NCBI GenBank assembly: GCA_004794655.1
Contig: SMMW01000645.1
Span: 717,001 to 781,000, forward strand
Direction: 5' to 3'
Length of the DNA: 64,000 bases
DNA from: Marisa cornuarietis
Taxonomy: Eukaryota; Mollusca; Gastropoda; Architaenioglossa; Ampullariidae
Part shown: positions 1 to 13,335 of the stretch, one piece after another
Numbering within the stretch: the first letter of the stretch is position 1
How the letters are laid out: the number at the start of each line of letters is the position of its first letter
The notes under the pieces: model-generated
The model's input: only the letters and a program-made list of their open reading frames with translations
Databases searched by the model: none
What the model was told of the DNA's origin: nothing
Program-made: the position numbers and the translations under genes

Positions 1-3000
1 ACTTTACTATTGTCTTCTAGGTCAAACAGCCTTATAAAATAGTCTGTACTATTGTGTGCTAGGTCAAACAGCCTTATAAAATAGACTTTACTATTGTCTT
101 CTAGGTCAGACAGCCTTATAAAATAGTCTGTACTATTGTGTGCTAGGTCAAACAGCCTTATAAAATAGTCTGTACTATTGTCTTCTAGGTCAGACAGCCT
201 TATAAAATAGTCTGTACTATTGTCTTCTAGGTCAGACAGCCTTATAAAATAGTCTGTACTATTGTCTTCTAGGTCAAACAGCCTTATAAAATAGTCTGTA
301 CTATTGTGTGCTAGGTCAAACAGCCTTATAAAATAGACTTTACTATTGTCTTCTAGGTCAAACAGCCTTATAAAATAGACTGTACTATTGTCTTCTAGGT
401 CAAACAGCCTTATAAAATAGTCTGTACTATTGTGTGCTAGGTCAAACAGCCTTATAAAATAGACTTTACTATTGTCTTCTAGGTCAGACAGCCTTATAAA
501 ATAGTCTGTACTATTGTGTGCTAGGTCAAACAGCCTTATAAAATAGTCTGTACTATTGTCTTCTAGGTCAGACAGCCTTATAAAATAGTCTGTACTATTG
601 TCTTCTAGGTCAGACAGCCTTATAAAATAGTCTGTACTATTGTCTTCTAGGTCAAACAGCCTTATAAAATAGTCTGTACTATTGTGTGCTAGGTCAAACA
701 GCCTTATAAAATAGACTTTACTATTGTCTTCTAGGTCAAACAGCCTTATAAAATAGTCTGTACTATTGTGTGCTAGGTCAAACAGCCTTATAAAATAGAC
801 TTTACTATTGTCTTCTAGGTCAAACAGCCTTATAAAATAGACTGTACTATTGTCTTCTAGGTCAAACAGCCTTATAAAATAGTCTGTACTATTGTGTGCT
901 AGGTCAAACAGCCTTATAAAATAGACTTTACTATTGTCTTCTAGGTCAGACAGCCTTATAAAATAGTCTGTACTATTGTGTGCTAGGTCAAACAGCCTTA
1001 TAAAATAGTCTGTACTATTGTGTGCTAGGTCAAACAGCCTTATAAAATAGACTTTACTATTGTGTGCTAGGTCAAACAGCCTTATAAAATAGACTTTACT
1101 ATTGTCTTCTAGGTCAGACAGCCTTATAAAATAGTCTGTACTATTGTGTGCTAGGTCAAACAGCCTTATAAAATAGACTTTACTATTGTCTGCTAGGTCA
1201 AACAGCCTTATAAAATAGTCTGTACTATTGTGTGCTAGGTCAAACAGCCTTATAAAATAGACTTTACTATTGTCTTCTAGGTCAAACAGCCTTATAAAAT
1301 AGTCTGTACTATTGTGTGCTAGGTCAAACAGCCTTATAAAATAGTCTGTACTATTGTCTTCTAGGTCAGACAGCCTTATAAAATAGTCTGTACTATTGTC
1401 TTCTAGGTCAAACAGCCTTATAAAATAGTCTGTACTATTGTGTGCTAGGTCAAACAGCCTTATAAAATAGACTTTACTATTGTCTTCTAGGTCAAACAGC
1501 CTTATAAAATAGACTGTACTATTGTCTTCTAGGTCAAACAGCCTTATAAAATAGTCTGTACTATTGTGTGCTAGGTCAAACAGCCTTATAAAATAGACTT
1601 TACTATTGTCTTCTAGGTCCGACAGCCTTATAAAATAGTCTGTACTATTGTGTGCTAGGTCAAACAGCCTTATAAAATAGTCTGTACTATTGTGTGCTAG
1701 GTCAAACAGCCTTATAAAATAGACTGTACTATTGTGTGCTAGGTCAAACAGCCTTATAAAATAGACTTTACTATTGTCTTCTAGGTCAGACAGCCTTATA
1801 AAATAGTCTGTACTATTGTGTGCTAGGTCAAACAGCCTTATAAAATAGACTTTACTATTGTCTGCTAGGTCAAACAGCCTTATAAAATAGTCTGTACTAT
1901 TGTCTTCTAGGTCAGACAGCCTTATAAAATAGTCTGTACTATTGTCTTCTAGGTCAGACAGCCTTATAAAATAGTCTGTACTATTGTCTTCTAGGTCAAA
2001 CAGCCTTATAAAATAGTCTGTACTATTGTGTGCTAGGTCAAACAGCCTTATAAAATAGACTTTACTATTGTCTTCTAGGTCAAACAGCCTTATAAAATAG
2101 ACTGTACTATTTTCTTCTAGGTCAAACAGCCTTATAAAATAGTCTGTACTATTGTGTGCTAGGTCAAACAGCCTTATAAAATAGACTTTACTATTGTCTT
2201 CTAGGTCAGACAGCCTTATAAAATAGTCTGTACTATTGTGTGCTAGGTCAAACAGCCTTATAAAATAGTCTGTACTATTGTCTTCTAGGTCAGACAGCCT
2301 TATAAAATAGTCTGTACTATTGTCTTCTAGGTCAGACAGCCTTATAAAATAGTCTGTACTATTGTCTTCTAGGTCAAACAGCCTTATAAAATAGTCTGTA
2401 CTATTGTGTGCTAGGTCAAACAGCCTTATAAAATAGACTTTACTATTGTCTTCTAGGTCAAACAGCCTTATAAAATAGTCTGTACTATTGTGTGCTAGGT
2501 CAAACAGCCTTATAAAATAGACTTTACTATTGTCTTCTAGGTCAAACAGCCTTATAAAATAGACTGTACTATTGTCTTCTAGGTCAAACAGCCTTATAAA
2601 ATAGTCTGTACTATTGTGTGCTAGGTCAAACAGCCTTATAAAATAGACTTTACTATTGTCTTCTAGGTCAGACAGCCTTATAAAATAGTCTGTACTATTG
2701 TGTGCTAGGTCAAACAGCCTTATAAAATAGTCTGTACTATTGTGTGCTAGGTCAAACAGCCTTATAAAATAGACTTTACTATTGTGTGCTAGGTCAAACA
2801 GCCTTATAAAATAGACTTTACTATTGTGTGCTAGGTCAAACAGCCTTATAAAATAGTCTGTACTATTGTGTGCTAGGTCAAACAGCCTTATAAAATAGAC
2901 TTTACTATTGTGTGCTAGGTCAAACAGCCTTATAAAATAGTCTGTACTATTGTGTGCTAGGTCAAACAGCCTTATAAAATAGACTTTACTATTGTGTGCT

Positions 3001-3486
3001 AGGTCAAACAGCCTTATAAAATAGACTTTACTATTGTGTGCTAGGTCAAACAGCCTTATAAAATAGACTGTACTATTGTGTGCTAGGTCAAACAGCCTTA
3101 TAAAATAGACTTTACTATTGTGTGCTAGGTCAAACAGCCTTATAAAATAGTCTGTACTATTGTGTGCTAGGTCAAACAGCCTTATAAAATAGACTTTACT
3201 ATTGTCTTCTAGGTCAGACAGCCTTATAAAATAGTCTGTACTATTGTGTGCTAGGTCAAACAGCCTTATAAAATAGACTTTACTATTGTCTTCTATGTCA
3301 AACAGCCTTATAAAATAGACTGTAGTATATTCTGCTAGGTCAAACAGCCTTATAAAATCAACTGTACTATTGCGTGCTAGGTCAAATATCCTTATAAAGT
3401 AGACTGTACTATTGTCTGCTAGGTCAGACATTCTTACAAAGCAGAAGGTATTCTTGTCTGTTAGACCAAACGTCCTTACAGAGAGA
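1..3486. repeat. 42-bp satellite array with higher-order structure
   Basis: About 83 head-to-tail copies of a 42-bp unit fill this stretch, and the array continues past the left edge of the window. Units differ at three main diagnostic sites: the first bases (actt, tctg or actg), the middle (gtcttct or gtgtgct) and gtcaaac versus gtcagac. Those variants recur in a fixed order, forming higher-order repeats. The same 11-unit (462 bp) order occurs at 421-882 and again at 2143-2604, and a 9-unit version lies at 43-420. The last four units (3319-3486) are visibly degraded, as expected at an array edge. Each unit holds AGGTCA and TATAAAAT strings. There are stops in every frame, so it is not coding. 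Confidence 0.97.
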
Positions 3487-5628
3487 ACAATTGCAACAAG
3501 GTTTCGTCTAAACTGCTTTGATTCTTTCAGATCACCTGCATTGAATGCGTGCTTGTAATCTTATTTCATTGACTATTTTGCGACTAAATTCATTCCTATT
3601 AAGAACCTTTATGTTAAAAATAATTGTGCCCTTTTCCAATTAACTTACTGCATATCGCAGATCATTGTCTACCCTAGCAGCCTAATCACCTTTTCTTGCT
3701 AGCCCATAAAGAAGAATTATATTTTGTAACAATTACTACTTGCTCTAATACAACAATCCCTTTTCAAATCAACAAAAATCAAAGTGGATCAAAATAAATA
3801 CCTGTCATAAGAACTAAAACAGTACCATGAAGCACTGCTAGTACCTTAAACACGTGCAAAAGAATATATGGAATGAACGAGGAGGTGAATGAGTTCAAGA
3901 ATGAGTGAGTAACGACATCTCTGTCAATCGAGAGAAATGGTGCAAAGTAAAATCCTTTGATACCAGACCGACAGCATATCTACTGTACCGGCACCTGTCA
4001 CCTCGGCCTAATTTTGAGAAGAAAGACTATACTGCACTTATGTCTTATGCAACAATGGCCAACCTCGTCAGCTGATCCGTGAGCATTGATACAAAGTATA
4101 CTTTAGCGTACATAACAACTTTAAAATGTAGAAATGCCAACCCGGGAAATTTTTATTAAATAACAGACACAATAAATAAATGTGATCTTTATCTATTTGA
4201 GATGTTTACCTTTGTCTAATGTTGACAAAAGTAATTAGTCTGAGACCTTACCAGATAAAAAAGAAATTGGGAATGAGAGCTTACCAAATAAAAAGAGAAA
4301 TTGGGGAAGTACACAATTATATATACAAGTACGCATGTAGACAATATAAAATACCAAAAATAGTCAGGTCTGACAAACCTGGGTCTCCATTCAAATGTCC
4401 TGCACTGTGGCTATTCTCAGTAATTCCTTCACCGGTGGAAGAAGGAACTGAAGCTGTAGTGACATTCGGCAGAACCTTACGTACATCGTCATCTTTGGAT
4501 GCTTGGGACCAGCCAAGGTTCTTCAGAGTGGCCTTCGTTTGTGAATTAGAAAAAATCATCAGAATAAAAACAAATCAGCCAGTGTGAACATGCACTATTC
4601 ATGAAGGTGAGAGAGCCAAAAACGAAAAGAGCAGACTTATTGGTGTAATCAGGTTATTTCAATTTTTTCCGATTATTCAGGTTATTCAGGTGGCTTCCTT
4701 TCGCAGCAAGCACCAGGAAGAGCCAACTACAGGTCATCAAACACGCAGTGTATTTCAAAGATGATTATTTTACGTATCTTAAGATTAATCCCTTTCACTC
4801 TTATTCTGTTTTTCTCTTATTGCACCTGAAATACCTACCAAGTCTAGCTTTGCAAAGCTTCTCGATGCAATCCCAAATTTTCTTGCACCTGGACTCAATC
4901 TTGATGAAAACTTCCTTCCCTCGAGGGCTTTTGTCTCAGTGGAATTGAGAAGACTTGAAAAATAAAGACATAAAAATAAAGTCAACGCTCAGTGATACTA
5001 AAAAGCTGTTCCAAGATACGCAAAACCATACGTTAAACGCTCACCATCTCAGCAGGAAGTGACGTCACAACGATCAGGACATAAACCTGACCCTGGGGGC
5101 TATGAGGTCATAGACTTGGCTGATGGTATTGTCGAAGACACACAAACTTGTATACAACTCAGGGTTGTAGATTGCTAAGAAACAGGATTGAGGGACAGGT
5201 AGAGATATAGATGTGTAGTTGTTAAGCTGGATGACATTTTTTTAAAATAAGACAGTTGAGTTTATTAACATAAATTGTTGTCAGTTTCGCCAAGCCACCT
5301 AACCAGCATCACGCATTACAGATATGCGTGCACACACACACACACACTTACTTTGCTTATTACGAAGTTTCATTATAGTGCTATTACCTTGATATTCCCC
5401 CTGTTTGCCTGCAAACCGAAGGAAGTGACTCGTTCACTGTCCAAAACTTTGTCAAATTACTCGTCAGCAAAGAACTTGTGTCATCCAAAAATAGCGCGGT
5501 TCCCATGTACATCGAACCCATAGCCTACGGTTTCTCGAACAGTACGACGGCGCACAAACTGGAGATGAGAAATTCGCAGCGTTCACTTCTCTTTTCTTCC
5601 CCTGGAAACATTTCTCTACTTTTACTTC
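3487..5628. other. Spacer, no supported gene
   Basis: AT-rich non-repetitive DNA between the satellite edge and the weak exon candidate at 5629. Overlapping open frames on both strands around 4219-4587 have no recognisable domain and no convincing splice or start context. A short CA run lies near 5332-5347. I see nothing else that can be named. Confidence 0.6.
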
Positions 5629-5919
5629 ATGTTGTTAGCTATCCTTACACTTGTCCACTTTCTTTCGCCGGTTTCGAACGAAGAAATAATTGCAAAAATT
5701 TTCGAAACAGAGCACGTACGTGGGCGCATGCATCTAAGCGACGGCTCAGTCGAAAGGATACATGGCTGTGCCTGGGTGGTCAACAATGGAAAGCTCACGC
5801 ACACAGACTTGTGTTTCCCAGGCCTTGCGGATGCCCTACGACAATTTTTCATCGAGCTCGAAATGAAAGCTGGTATCGACAAGCGGTCTTCGACAAATCA
5901 CCGACACGTTTCCTCTTAG
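5629..5919 (+). CDS. Weak candidate: first exon of a small secreted protein
   Basis: An open frame of 96 codons starts MLLAILTLVHFLSPVS, which reads like a signal peptide (hydrophobic core, then small residues). A mixed polar stretch with two cysteines follows. Base composition is more GC-rich than the surroundings. A possible splice donor (AAAGCTG followed by GTATCG) lies at 5872/5873, so the true exon may end there instead of at the stop at 5917-5919. A longer open frame in another phase (5478-6062) overlaps it and looks less protein-like. I recognise no family. Neither downstream exons nor a promoter can be shown, so this could be chance. Confidence 0.2.
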   Translation: MLLAILTLVHFLSPVSNEEIIAKIFETEHVRGRMHLSDGSVERIHGCAWVVNNGKLTHTDLCFPGLADALRQFFIELEMKAGIDKRSSTNHRHVSS

Positions 5920-7075
5920 CTTGCGCCCGTCCCACGCCTCCACAAAACGAGTTACCGGTCTGTAGCCGTGTATGCAAACCCTCCTCTCTTAATATTTCAT
6001 TTCAGATGCAGGCGGCACTGCTGCGCTGGCTTAAAGCTCTCGAAAGCTCTACAATGCTTTAAAACCCGCTCGACTTTTCGAGGGTAGGTGGGGGGAGATG
6101 GAGGGGGAGACACTACAAGAGCACTCGGGCTCTGCCCTCAACGATATCTCGAGAGATCTGGAGTGCGGCAAGAGCCGTCTCCTGGTGAACGGTTACGATC
6201 ATACCCTCGGCATTGTAACATCTCTAGATGCACGAAGCACGTGGCCATGTGACAAGTGATCATGGGGTTAACGGAACAGAGCACCAGGACTGTCCACCGA
6301 GTTCAATCTCGTGTTTGACGAAGTCGTAGGTTGTCAAAACCACGGCTTTAACGAGTTTTTCATGATTATAGTCAGCACGGGATTTGACTCTCCAACGTTC
6401 AGATCCCTATTAGCTTTGAGCACAATAAACAGAAAAATGTGGCTTAGTCTGAAAAAGAATTCTGCTATTTTCTTGCTTTGTGGAGGTAGAGACTTGTTTG
6501 TCTCCATAATTCTTACTGGTGTGACTACAGATATAAAAGCCAACTACATCGTACGACACCAATGTTTCAAGTGTAGTAACTGTTCTTGCTTTTCAGTGCA
6601 AATGTTTGCGACAAAATAATCGAACATGTCTCATTCTTATTTAAAAGCTTTATGTATATGTCAATCTCTCAATCAATTTTCTGTGAATTGATTGTTATTG
6701 ATGTTGTTTTACTTTGTTTTTACGGGGTGGGGGATACTGTGATGTTCACAGCTCACAACTTGGGTGCATGACTCCCACCCTTATAAAACAGGAAAGAGGA
6801 TAGTGTCCTGAAGTCAACTTACAATGGAGGGTCGCGAAAATAAATAGGACCCTTAATGTACTAGCACGCGCTGACATGCAGCGAAGATTCTCCCAACAGG
6901 ATAATTTTGGCATAAACTCGTGTCTGAGGTGTTGGAAGGAAGGAGAAAACTATGTTCACCAGACAGGCGCCGACATGGAGCTTTGATCGTGACTGGCGTG
7001 CATTCGGTGTTCTTATGATCAACAACACAATCATTGCCCCTTCATATGGTGGCTCACAAAGAATCCTCTCTTTTT

Positions 7076-7086
7076 TCTTTTCCTTT

Positions 7087-7134
<48 letters not shown>

Positions 7135-7136
7135 TC
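7076..7136. repeat. (TTTC)n microsatellite
   Basis: An almost uninterrupted tetranucleotide run that generates artificial Phe/Ser-rich or Lys/Glu-rich frames on the two strands. Confidence 0.95.
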
Positions 7137-9044
7137 CCATCAGTCAACGAATGTTCTAAAGAAAGACGTGTCCTACCTACACTTCTGGAGCTGAGGTCAT
7201 GAGGCAGATGTAAGATTACCCAATGACTAGTCACGAACTTGTATTACTGGACTGCTTGCAGACGATTTTTTAAGTTAACTACTAGAACGAGGCTTTTGAC
7301 GACTTTGCTTCCGGTTCATTCACATTCATTGGTTACGCTCGCCGAGGACTTCGCAAGAAGCTAAGAGTGAGTCTCGGCAGACAGACATCAATCCACCTAT
7401 ACACGCCCATGAACTAGCTCGACACCCGAAGCAGGCGCAAACCTAGGAGGTCGGCTATTATCGAGATGTCATTGTCTTGTGTACGGTCCACACCTGTAGC
7501 TACAGACAGCTTGCACGAGCTGCAGGTATCGAGTGGAATTAAAGTGAATCCCGGGGTATGAATGTACCTCTGATTTATAAGCACGACCCCCTGAGAGCCA
7601 AAGATCTGGTGTGTTGCCGAACCACGTCTATGTTCTTAGAAGGTGATGGGCTGGGAATCTTTTAGCAAACGGTCAGCTGTCATTCAATAAGCACCTCTTA
7701 GGCATATTCTAGAATTTTGCTCAGAGCAGCTGTTTTAACATAATGTGACCGATTCTTGGTCCGTAAGATGCTAACCTCCTTTTTTTGTATTAGGGTTTGC
7801 TGGTGTTATAATAATCAGGGTGTTGTTGGAGCGAGTGTCTTTAATACTTTTCTTGTATTAAATTTTTTTGCTTTCGGATATGTGACCGGACTTTTGATAT
7901 GTGATATTAATGCCTGCTTCAATCAATGCCTACTGGAATCAATGCCTGGCATGCTGCAGTTGGACACGACATCACTGGATGTTAGTTCCGACTTTTGCTG
8001 TAGGTTGTGTAGTGGTCTAGCAATTGCACTGAGCTTCGTGTTTAGGCAGTTGTGGAAAAAAATTTTAGAACTGACGGCACATCTGTAAAAATAACGACCT
8101 TGGTGTTGACTTTTTTATTATTAATTATTTCAGATCTTTCATGCGACCAACCCCAGCTGCTTTAGACAGTAAAAAAAATCTAATAGTCTCTTTTCTTTTT
8201 TTTATTCTTCTTATCAGTTCATTTTAGTATAATGATTGATACTTGTTTACAGAATGTTTACATCGCCACTGGATGAGTTAGGAGAATAAAAGAATGCCTG
8301 CTGGCAGTGTAACTCCAGGTAACCAGGCCTCGCGCGATCAGCCCCTCAATCTCCAGGATACGAGCAGAAGACATCTTGAAAGCTTCGATGATCTTTCTAG
8401 AGAGCCATGCAAACAAACAGCCAGCGAGACAAAAGTTCCTGGTGTGGGTACAAATGCAGGCAGTTTCCTTACAAACTCGGCCTTAGTAAAGAACGAAGAT
8501 TTGACGTCTACCTCGCCTGAACCCTCGAGCGTTCCGCTTCGACGATTAACTACGTCACGCGCCTCTATGGGGTCCAAGAGCACGAATCGGTAAAAATCAG
8601 TGACGTGTGCATCGATACAATAGTGTCAGCTTTCGGCCTCACGGGACGCAGTGGAGAAATAAGGTATTTTTGTGGGGTGGGCAGAGGTTATAGCTGAGAT
8701 CAGCTTAAGGGAGTGAGGGAGGGGGAGGAGAGAACAATCGTCGACGAGGGCAGCTGGTGTCAGTCACTCTCCGACACAGTGTCATCGAACCGCGGCAATG
8801 AAAGAACAGACATACCCGTCTCCTGTTTCGAAGTCAGCCGACATGATCAGTGAGGTGCAACTGGGAGAGACCAGCAAACACGAAATGCTTTCAAGAGGTT
8901 TATAAGATGCCGGTGAAGAAGCAAAAACTAAATACAGAAAAAAAAATAAAAAAATTTTAGACTCGAGCTAAAGCGTTCACGGGAAGTGAATAAAATTCAA
9001 TTAATTCATGTAAATAAATAATAAATCACTAAGTCGTCAAAACT

Positions 9045-9144
<100 letters not shown>

Positions 9145-10079
9145 CGGAAAACGTAGGTTGAGGGATAAGAATGGCTTACATATCTCACAGGAAAAGCATG
9201 ACTCACTAGTTTTTGGATGTTTGTTTTGGTGATGGCTTAAAGAAGACAAAATCTGCAGCTAATCATGAGTGTTGGCGAGATTGAAATATCATTTATGAAA
9301 TCCAAGAGGCAGTTATGTGATCCCGGTACTGATAGCGTTTGGCGTGTAAAAATATCAAACGAAAGCAATACAAAAATTATATAATGCCTGAAAGACATTC
9401 GGAGCCTTTTACGCCAGAAAGTTTTAAATATTAGCTCTTCAGGTAAAGCCTACGACGATGTAATCTTTCAATAAATCTTTCAATAAAGAGGGCAGCACAT
9501 TCCCTTTGTAGCATAGTTACACAGGTAGGCAGCTGAGACATTGACACAGGCCGTGCGAACTCCAAAAGCTGATCTTTGATCATAAGGGGCTGATATCAAA
9601 GGGATTAGAGTTCGTCGTTCACACCCCCAGCAAACTCTAGGGGATTTAAATTCAGGGAGGGTAGGGCAACCCTGCCTAAGTCCCCCAGTCACACTGTTAC
9701 AGTGTTTCACAGCTTACACAATGCGCATGACCAGGGATGCGATGTTGTCTGAAAGGATCTCAGTTTTCATAGTAGTTTTGTGTGAGACCAAAAATTTTGG
9801 GGATCTTTGTAAGTCTGAGAAATATATATTACTTAAATATATGTCACAGAAGGAGGTTCAGTCGATAGAACGATAGCAACACTTAGTTCAAGGAATCTCT
9901 TAGAGGGTGGCGTGTTGGTTGGTGTGGGTACGGTAACTGTGTTGCTAAGTGTAAGAGAAGAGACAGATGGTTGAACTAAATATTCCGAAACTGTAGGATA
10001 CCCGCATCCAGACTGCGAAGATTGGCAGGTGTATAAGCCTGTGAACTGACATACAACAAAAGAAAAGGGTCCAATCTAT

Positions 10080-10131
10080 ATCTACCTTCTGGGATCGAAC
10101 CCGCCGATGTCTAACCCATAAAGCTGCTCCA
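10080..10131 (-). repeat. tRNA-like fragment, probable SINE head
   Basis: On the minus strand the string GGTTCGATCCC matches a pol III B-box. It sits about 20 bases downstream of a degenerate A-box-like GGGTTAGAC. There is no intact cloverleaf or acceptor stem, so this is not a functional tRNA gene. Confidence 0.4.
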
Positions 10132-11334
10132 AAGTGTAGAATGATGTTTATGTTACCTTTTAGTTTATATGTCACTTTGGATTGTTTACTCTGTAGTCCA
10201 GACAGTGCAAAGATTGCAACTAATCTAATGATTTTTTTCAAAGATAATAGGTAAATAGTTGAGTATGACAGCCTGTACGAGGTCTTACTATACACAGTTC
10301 TACCTCTGTACTCTTGTTTGAGTGCTAAGACAAGCCTTAAAAAAAGAAACCAGCTGCCTTGATTTCAAGCATTTTCCACTTGTTTTAGTCACTTGCTCTG
10401 TTTGTCGCTATCATGTTGTCAACGTGTAACTCGAGAACCTTATAAAATTACTTACCTTCGAAGTGCAGATAATTTTCTGCGAGCCTTGAAAAGTGCCCGA
10501 GATTTTCCATCATGCGCATGCGGACACTTCAGGTTCGAGATTAACAGGCTCATGGGTTCACGAATTTAAGAACCGTGCAGATGGCCACATTTACAGTTGA
10601 AAAGGTTTTATTGTGCACCTAACACCTTGAGATCCTAGCAGCTGTGACAAAATTCAGAGAAACGGTCTCCGCAAACAGTTCGTCAGTTCGCCAGACTTCA
10701 CGAAGTAGCACCAAACGACAAGTAACTCAGCTGTTGGGTAAAGTTCTACGAGCAAAGCTTTTTTTTAAAGAGGTGTCATATGTATCCACACGTTAAAAAC
10801 AAAACCTTCTTTGTTCTGTTAGCAATTTGTCGCGCAGTGTGAAGATGGCTTTAGAAGGATCGTTCCTTGAGTTAACGGTGCTAGAAGCGATCGAGTGCAC
10901 AACAGCGAGGGCTTTAAAAGAAAGGTGGCTGCTACACTTCACCAGGACACCAAACACCACGGCATGTCCCCGTGTTTCTGTCTGCAATCTTCGTGACAAT
11001 GTCTTTTCTATCTCCTGCCCTGGTCCCCCAACAGAGCCCCACATACCCTCCTCCCGCCGCTAGTACTGTGTGAAGTTCACGGACGATCATCTAATTGACG
11101 AGTTGTCAATCATCTATGGTCACAAAAGGGGCAGTCAGAAGACTTTTGTTCGTATGGATATGAGGGAGAGAGAAGGAGTGTGGGGGATCGAGAATGAATG
11201 TGTCAGTTTTTTTTAGTTCTTATCCGAGAGCAAGTGTAGTATGGCGGTTTCTAATTACGGCAAATTTAGACGAATGCCTGCAGGAGTAGAGTTGCTTACG
11301 TTTAAGCAATATAAATCACATACTATTCGATGAA

Positions 11335-11353
11335 TGACGACGACGACGACGAC

Positions 11354-11417
<64 letters not shown>
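11335..11417. repeat. (GAC/GAT)n trinucleotide run
   Basis: A few GAC units followed by more than 20 GAT units. Poly-Met, poly-Ile and poly-Asp frames here are artefacts. Confidence 0.95.
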
Positions 11418-11419
<2 letters not shown>

Positions 11420-11578
11420 CCATAGAGCAGAAAATGTTGAAAACCTGCAGGGAAGTGAAGAATTAATCCAGCAAACGAAAACTCGGAGTCGAGATGGCGC
11501 AGTTATGGCGTTTGAGACGATGAAGGAAACAATGGGGCACAGACTCATGAAAACAGTTTCGAACGGTGGCAGGCGATG

Positions 11579-11579
11579 C

Positions 11580-11622
<43 letters not shown>

Positions 11623-11630
11623 GCACGCGC

Positions 11631-11663
<33 letters not shown>

Positions 11664-11669
11664 CACATA
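11579..11669. repeat. (CA)n/(CG)n compound microsatellite
   Basis: A CA run interrupted by GCAC and GCGC blocks and then CA again. It is strongly alternating purine-pyrimidine sequence. Confidence 0.95.
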
Positions 11670-12716
11670 TTCGGGAGACAAGACGAAGAACAGGGAGAGC
11701 GGTCATACTTCACATTATTTGAAATTAAATCATCGACACATTGACACCATTTCTGCTACAGCTCTTCTAAAGGAAAAAATATATTGTGAACGCTGAAGGT
11801 TACAGTCACACAGTAATCCACTCAGTCACACATGGATGCAAGTCGCACAGGTAGAGACAAACCCAACACTGACAACAAGGGACTAAATAACTTTATCACA
11901 GCTCTTACAGGTAGAGATTAAACCAGACACCACCTGGTCACAAGACTAGGCATGCGGACACCCGCAGGTTCAACACTCTTTTTCCGATGCCTTTGTCTTC
12001 CGAGAAAAAAAAAAGTCAGCTGGGCAGATGATTTCAAGCAAAGTCGTTTTCGGTGGTCTGTATGCATGTTGGATCACGGATGTTTTATTTTCTTTACTTT
12101 TCATGTATCATTTATTTTTAGTTTTATTTTTCACCTTTCTCTAGAGTGTTCGTCTTATGAAAACAACATCCCAACATAATTTTTTTTTATCAGGGATCGC
12201 TTTTACACTCTGAGCGCTCTGTGCAGAAGAGTGAATGTCAGTTTTTCTGTCATCACTTAGAGGAAACATTTAATGCTGTTGACAGTCTGGTACAAATAAC
12301 TCAGAAGCACTTCACGTGCCACCTACAATTAAAATGAGCGCGTTTTCTTACTGTGAGTCTTTGTTATATACAGGAAAGAGAGAAAAAGAAAGAGGACAGA
12401 AGAGAGAGAAAAAGAGAGAAAATTCACGCGAATAAGTGAAGAGAGAGAGACAGGGGAGAAGGTGAAGGGAGAAAAACAAAACCATAACCACGACCATTCA
12501 CTGAATAAAACGCGACAATGGTTTATAAATAATCCAGTAATTTATTTACCACAAGACAATACAATCGAACATAAGGCAGAAATTAACCTGGCGAACCCTT
12601 GCTGAGTGCTGGTTTCAGGTCCTTTCCTTTCATTGCCTAATGCTCGACTAACTTAATACATTATAGTTAATCAGAACACGCGACATATCTCACATTTCTA
12701 ACATTCTTACAGCATT

Positions 12717-12752
12717 GTCATTCATTCATTCATTCATTCATTCATTCATTCA
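12717..12752. repeat. (ATTC)n microsatellite
   Basis: About eight to nine clean ATTC units. Confidence 0.95.
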
Positions 12753-13335
12753 CAAGTTTTGAGATTGTTCAGAGGTTACTAGGTCTGCTTACTGACGAAA
12801 TTTGAGGATGACTTTTCATTCGTCTCGGCCACCATATCTTGTTAAACTGTACCTGTATGTCTCCAAAGATTAGTTTCTTCTCTATCTGTGTGGATGTCTA
12901 CCTGCAAGCGTATGTGTACTAATTAACTACACAATCCGTTATACAATGCAAATCGCTGCTTGCATTTTGAACCACAACATGGCACCGTTCTTCGTGAGCT
13001 CATACATCTTGGCAATCTAAGAAAAGGTCGAAATAGATATCAAGGTTTGGTCCCAAGAACATTTGAGCCCCTTCCTAAAGGGTACATTTTGCATTCTGTA
13101 TGGATCACTTTCAAGTAACAACCTTGGAGTTGATGTCATAACCTCACACAACGAAGCAATGTCAAACTAAACTCGTCCCGATTGTGCAATGATTTAGAAG
13201 GAAGAATTCGGTGCATTTTTCGTGTTTGCATTAACAGAATTCACTGTAGGGTGTACGAACAGTCATTCAGGAGACTAAGATAGGAAAGTCAGGCACAGAC
13301 ATTGTCGAATTAATCAGCTTTGGCTTCTGGGGTGA

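Noticed and set aside
1..3486. CRISPR array
   Set aside because: The repeats are contiguous 42-bp units with no variable spacers, in a eukaryotic context. This is a satellite.
4219..4587. Overlapping open frames on both strands
   Set aside because: No domain, no splice partner, and similar quality on both strands. They are best explained as chance frames.
8294..8593. 99-codon plus-strand frame with balanced composition
   Set aside because: No recognisable family and no convincing acceptor or promoter. It could be an exon, but the sequence alone does not support it.
10080..10131. Functional tRNA gene
   Set aside because: Only an isolated B-box-like string and a weak A-box are present; no cloverleaf stems can be drawn.
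11255..11796. Poly-Met, poly-Ile and Thr-His frames
   Set aside because: Produced by GAT and CA microsatellites.
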